Shown: one piece after another, positions 60,599 through 64,000 of the stretch
Position numbering within the stretch: the stretch's first letter is position 1
Layout of the letters: each line of letters begins with the position of its first letter
Origin: Bacillus sp. FSL H8-0547
GTDB taxonomy: Bacteria > Bacillota > Bacilli > Bacillales > Bacillaceae
Direction: 5' to 3'
Length of the DNA stretch: 64,000 nucleotides
Assembly: GCA_038002745.1 (NCBI GenBank)
Contig: JBBODD010000001.1
Span: 2,170,001-2,234,000, forward strand
Program-made: the position numbers and the translations under genes
The notes under the pieces: model-generated
Told to the model about the DNA's origin: nothing
The model's input: only the letters and a program-made list of their open reading frames with translations
Databases searched by the model: none

Positions 60599-62065
60599 AT
60601 GAAGCAGAAAATGACAGCCATACTGATGGCTCTTTCCATGGTCCTGGGTGCAGGGGGCATGTACACCGGCATCCAGTTTTACGAGCATGACAAGCAGCAG
60701 GATGCAGCCGCAAAAGAGCTTTCCGTTCCTGCCGTTACGGATGTTTTAAAGGAAGAGCGCGCACAGGAAACAGAAGGACTTGAGAAGGTAAAACAGGCAT
60801 ATGAGCTGATTTCGAGCAAGTATGTTGAGGAAGTAGATGAGGAACAGCTGCTCGAAGGTGCCATTCAGGGAATGCTTTCTACGCTGAATGACCCTTATTC
60901 GGTTTATATGGATAAACAAACGGCCAAGCAATTTTCGGACAGCCTTGATTCTTCTTTTGAAGGAATCGGCGCTGAAGTTGGAATGGATGGCGGGAAAATC
61001 ATCATTGTTTCCCCGTTTAAGAATTCACCGGCTGAAAAGGCGGGTCTCCAGCCGAATGATGAGATTGTTTCAATTGACGGTGAATCAACAGTCGGCAGTG
61101 ATTTAAACGATACGGTGTTAAAGATCCGCGGGAAAAAAGGGACTACGGTTAAAATTGAGGTCATGCGAGCAGGCTCAAAGGAAAAACTGAGCTTTGATGT
61201 CACGCGTGATGAAATTCCGATTGAGACAGTGTTTAGCTCTATTAAACAGCAGGGCGAGAAGAAAATCGGTTATCTTGAAATCACCTCTTTTTCAGAAGAG
61301 ACAGCAGAGGACTTTACGGAAGAACTGGCCAAGCTTGAAGATCAGAACATAAAGGGCCTTGTTCTCGACGTGCGCGGCAATCCGGGAGGGTACCTCCAAA
61401 GTGTTGAAGAGATATTAAAGCAATTTGTCACGAAGGACCAGCCGTACATTCAAATTGAAGAGCGGAACGGAGAAAAGAAACGTTATTTCTCTAATCTGCG
61501 CGAGAAAAAAGATTATCCTGTTGCCGTGCTGATTGATAAAGGAAGTGCTTCTGCATCGGAAATTCTGGCTGGAGCCCTTAAAGAAGCGGGCAACTATGAC
61601 ATTATCGGCGAAACCTCCTTCGGGAAGGGAACCGTCCAGCAGGCAGTACCGATGGGAGACGGCAGCAACATTAAATTGACCCTTTACAAATGGCTTACTC
61701 CGGAAGGAAACTGGATTCATAAAAAAGGAGTTGCGCCGACAGTCAAAGTTGCTCAGCCGAAGCATCTGACATCTCCGCCAATTCAGCTTGAAAAGCCGCT
61801 TGCCCTTGATATGAATGACGAACAAATCAAGGTAGCACAAGTACTGCTGAAAGGGCTAGGGTATGACACTGGAAGAGAAGACGGCTATTACGGCAAGAAA
61901 ATGGCCGATGCTGTAAAGTCGTTCCAGAAAAAACACAACCTTAAACAGTCAGGAACCATTGATATCGCAACAGAAAATGAGATCAATGAGCAAATCTCCA
62001 AACAGCGTACAGACGGGAAACACGATAACCAGCTCAACAAAGCACTTGAAGTTATGTCGAAATAA
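60599..62065 (+). CDS. ctpB: Carboxy-terminal processing protease CtpB
   Basis: S41 serine protease of 488 residues. An N-terminal membrane or signal segment, a PDZ domain (about 118-200: FEGIGAEVGMDGGKIIIVSP, AGLQPNDEIVSIDG), the protease core with the Ser in GSASASE (315-321) and the Lys in SFGKGTVQQ, and a C-terminal peptidoglycan-binding domain (GYDTGREDGYYGKKMADAV). In B. subtilis CtpB acts between mother cell and forespore to start SpoIVFB signalling. GGAGGAAC lies before the ATG. Confidence 0.94.
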   Translation: MKQKMTAILMALSMVLGAGGMYTGIQFYEHDKQQDAAAKELSVPAVTDVLKEERAQETEGLEKVKQAYELISSKYVEEVDEEQLLEGAIQGMLSTLNDPYSVYMDKQTAKQFSDSLDSSFEGIGAEVGMDGGKIIIVSPFKNSPAEKAGLQPNDEIVSIDGESTVGSDLNDTVLKIRGKKGTTVKIEVMRAGSKEKLSFDVTRDEIPIETVFSSIKQQGEKKIGYLEITSFSEETAEDFTEELAKLEDQNIKGLVLDVRGNPGGYLQSVEEILKQFVTKDQPYIQIEERNGEKKRYFSNLREKKDYPVAVLIDKGSASASEILAGALKEAGNYDIIGETSFGKGTVQQAVPMGDGSNIKLTLYKWLTPEGNWIHKKGVAPTVKVAQPKHLTSPPIQLEKPLALDMNDEQIKVAQVLLKGLGYDTGREDGYYGKKMADAVKSFQKKHNLKQSGTIDIATENEINEQISKQRTDGKHDNQLNKALEVMSK

Positions 62066-62239
62066 TAGGTTGTTTCTATAGCCTTGCAGCGAATTAGTGG
62101 AACCGTTCTTTAGACGGAGATATTAAATGTGAAAAACCCACTAAGTGCTGACCGCAGTTGAGATTTTTACCTTCGTGCCGTGTTCTTACCTTCCTTTTTA
62201 AGCAGGCCATGTTTGTCCTTGTTTTCTAAATTTAAACTT

Positions 62240-62556
62240 AAAGCACCAGTGGACTGCAGCGGAAGGCACTTGACTCCTGCGGGATGAAGAGGGCACGGAA
62301 GATCCCGCAAGCGCAGCGAGGAAGCTTCCGGCGCTCCCCGCGGAAAGCAAGTGACTGGAGCGAAAGGGAACGGGTACGATTTGGAATCTACAGTGATCAC
62401 AAAAAACAGCCTGCCATTAAAAAGAAAGGAGAATGGGTTCACTTCTTTTTTAGCTTGAAAAGGATTTCTTCTCTCTGGTTAGCCATCAAGGAAAGTACTT
62501 GATAGGAGGCTCCCGGCGTTCCTAACGGAAAGCAAGCGCCTGTAGCGGAAAGAAAC
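62240..62556. repeat. Palindromic Bacillus-type dispersed repeat with a partial second copy
   Basis: The main element (about 62250-62375) has CTTGACTCCTGCGGGA on the left and CCCGCGGAAAGCAAGTGACT on the right, an imperfect inverted pair. A constant tail up to 62450 is shared with 49752-49853. A further fragment (GGAAAGCAAGCGCCTGTAGC, 62530-62549) repeats the right end. I recall this type of palindrome as common between genes in Bacillus genomes. No gene is seen in 62066-62760. Confidence 0.78.
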
Positions 62557-62590
62557 GTATACTATAACTGAATATGATTGAGAGAAGAGG

Positions 62591-62621
62591 AGCCAGCTGC
62601 AAAATTGCAGCTGGCTTCTTT
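62591..62621 (+). terminator. Strong terminator upstream of swrA
   Basis: AGCCAGCTGCAA and TTGCAGCTGGCT with a two-base loop (62591-62616), followed by TCTTTTT. It lies 340 nt before swrA and isolates it from ctpB. Confidence 0.85.
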
Positions 62622-62954
62622 TTGGATAAAAATAACATAATATCTACATTTAGGACGATTTACTAACTTTCTAATGAAAAAACGACGGAAAAAAGCGGGA
62701 ATTTCCGTATTTTTATAATTAGTACAGACTTTTCGGGCACATAAAAATGAATCTTTAGCTAGTTGAATAGTTCGATATTTCGTTTTACGATGGAAGTACT
62801 GTTCTACAACACACTAAATACGAACGGCTCTTTTCGTGCCCCTTTGTTGCATGATAATCAAAAACGTTTTGGTTATAAAGGAAAAGAGCACTTATGCTTC
62901 CTAAATCACGTAAACAAAGAGCGAAAACAGCCTATGGAAAGATGGGGAGATCAA

Positions 62955-63308
62955 TTGAAAAAAAGGGCAAGTGTGATGAGAGAACAAACGTATAGGCAGT
63001 TAACAGAGGAATTTAAGATGAGACTGCAAACGGCGAACTCCTCTCATGCAAAGGTCAGCAAATGGGTACAGCTGTTCTGCATGTACCTTGCTAATTACAC
63101 CGACGTCAAGCATCTTCAGGAAGTGAACAAGTCTTGCGTCGAAGACTACTTTAACTATTTGACGGAAAACTACAGGCGTCTTTCGTTAAACCTCACGGAT
63201 ATAAAACGTTCAATGCAGCTGATTGAAGAAGTGCTGGAAATAAAAGTGGACGACTCCCTCCTTGATTTTTCCCTTTCGAATCTGCATTTGTGGAGCAAAT
63301 TAAAGTAA
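62955..63308 (+). CDS. swrA: Swarming motility regulator SwrA
   Basis: 117 residues, the same length as SwrA of B. subtilis as I recall it. The stretches KKRASVMREQTYRQL, NLTDIKRSMQLIEEVL and DFSLSNLHLW align with that protein. SwrA works with DegU (encoded at 33886) to raise fla/che expression and swarming. TTG at 62955 has GGGGAG about 6 nt before it and gives the family start; the frame is open to 62763 but lacks support. A run of seven A (62958-62964) follows the start codon directly. minJ, the next gene, is also called swrB-like in older swrA operon work. Confidence 0.87.
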   Translation: MKKRASVMREQTYRQLTEEFKMRLQTANSSHAKVSKWVQLFCMYLANYTDVKHLQEVNKSCVEDYFNYLTENYRRLSLNLTDIKRSMQLIEEVLEIKVDDSLLDFSLSNLHLWSKLK

Positions 63309-63396
63309 ACTTTGCTCTCGCAGGATACTCAATGCCATTTTTATCTGATAAAATAGCAGTAGAGTCAGACGAAAGGATATAAGGTGGTGACAGGAT

Positions 63397-64000
63397 TTGC
63401 TTGAGAACTGGCTGCTTGAATTTCTATTTGCAATGGGAAGGTTTTTTATTCATCCTCTCGTTTATTTTTTCCTTATTTACAGTCTTGTGCTTGGATACAT
63501 CCGCGTAAAGCGTGAGCGAAGATCCTTTCACACAAGAATTCAAGATCTTTACGAAGAAGTTCGGTTTACATATTCAAAAGGGCTGCTTACAGGTTTGGTC
63601 CTTTCAGCGGCAGCGCTGGCGTTTGGCTTTGGTATGCCGTCCGGTGCTGTCATCGTACTTGGAGCAGTAACTTTACTCTTGGCATTAACGATGCAGCTCA
63701 GATTTCTTTCTCCTGCCTATACGCTTGGACTTACTATGTTCGCGGTGCTCATTCTAATGAACACTGGGATATTATCAGGAAGGCTTGCGCTTGAGGGGAC
63801 AAGCTTTGCGGTTCTTGCGCTGCTTATGGGATTTTTCCTCATCGCTGAGGGATCTCTGGCATTTAAGACAGGGCACGTGAAGACATCCCCGTTTCTGTTG
63901 AAGAGCAGCAGGGGTCTTCCGATCGGCAATCATGTTGCCAACCGTACATGGCTTGTACCGCTGCTTCTGCTTGTTCCTGGCGGTACACTGACAGAAAGCC
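63397..64000 (+). CDS. minJ: Topology factor MinJ, N-terminal part (cut by the window end)
   Basis: The frame starts at TTG 63397 after AAGGTGG and runs open to the last base: LENWLLEFLFAMGRFFIHPL, then several membrane segments (LVYFLLIYSLVLGYI; GLLTGLVLSAAALAFG; VIVLGAVTLLLALTM; and others). MinJ links DivIVA to MinCD and has multiple membrane helices with a C-terminal PDZ domain, which would lie beyond the window. Identity rests on the membrane pattern and on its place directly after swrA, as in B. subtilis. Confidence 0.78.
   Translation, partial: MLENWLLEFLFAMGRFFIHPLVYFFLIYSLVLGYIRVKRERRSFHTRIQDLYEEVRFTYSKGLLTGLVLSAAALAFGFGMPSGAVIVLGAVTLLLALTMQLRFLSPAYTLGLTMFAVLILMNTGILSGRLALEGTSFAVLALLMGFFLIAEGSLAFKTGHVKTSPFLLKSSRGLPIGNHVANRTWLVPLLLLVPGGTLTES

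Noticed and set aside
62763-62954. N-terminal extension of SwrA by 64 codons
   Set aside because: The extension has no ribosome site and no match to SwrA; TTG at 62955 gives the exact family length.

Overview
The window is chromosomal DNA from a member of the Bacillaceae (Bacillus in the broad sense). The gene order tracks the Bacillus subtilis region from the lyt/tag wall genes through degSU, comF, the late flagellar genes, secA-prfB, ftsEX, ctpB, swrA and minJ. It is not B. subtilis itself: the wall-polymer genes, the flagellin gene and the intergenic repeats all differ. Strong AGGAGG ribosome sites, many TTG/GTG starts and sigma-A, sigma-D, sigma-B and sigma-H type promoters fit a low-to-mid GC Firmicute.

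Layout. 1-10.3 kb: four secreted wall proteins, three of which end in triple CW_binding_2 repeats (a subtilisin-like protease, a LytC-like amidase and a LytB/SpoIID-like protein) plus a lipoprotein. 10.4-11.5 kb: noncoding, with an array of 52-bp hairpin repeats followed by four 123-bp repeats. 11.6-15.7 kb: gtaB, UDP-glucose dehydrogenase and an SH3b amidase with a sigma-D promoter. 15.8-32.4 kb: envelope polysaccharide genes (methyltransferase, five glycosyltransferase genes, UDP-ManNAc dehydrogenase, TagGH-like ABC exporter, mnaA, tagO, tagU) and yvyE. The sugar genes point to a wall polymer containing GlcA and ManNAcA; no CDP-polyol genes are seen.

32.6-38.7 kb: degS-degU, degV, a small HTH gene and comFA-comFB-comFC. 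38.7-49.7 kb: yvyF-flgM-flgN-flgK-flgL-yviE-fliW-csrA, hag, flaG-fliD-fliS-fliT and a coupled small gene. 50.1-64 kb: hpf, a DUF4282 gene, secA, prfB (programmed frameshift), a YitT-family gene, cccB, ftsE-ftsX, an M23 hydrolase, ctpB, swrA and the start of minJ. DegS/DegU, SwrA, FlgM/sigma-D and FliW/CsrA together form the motility control network of this region.

The most notable system is at hag. The flagellin gene is split by a group I intron of about 362 nt, just before its last 37 codons. Immediately downstream, outside the intron and on the opposite strand, lies an AT-rich LAGLIDADG homing endonuclease gene. The endonuclease carries a ribbon-helix-helix-like tail, has a 13/14 match to the Bacillus LexA (SOS) box in its leader, and a consensus ribosome site placed in front of an AUU codon. 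This looks like an intron plus free-standing endonuclease pair, possibly under DNA-damage control. Several intergenic regions also carry unusual periodic arrays (two of 52 bp, two of 21 bp with conserved and variable halves) and dispersed repeats. No tRNA, rRNA, CRISPR array, prophage or insertion sequence was recognised.
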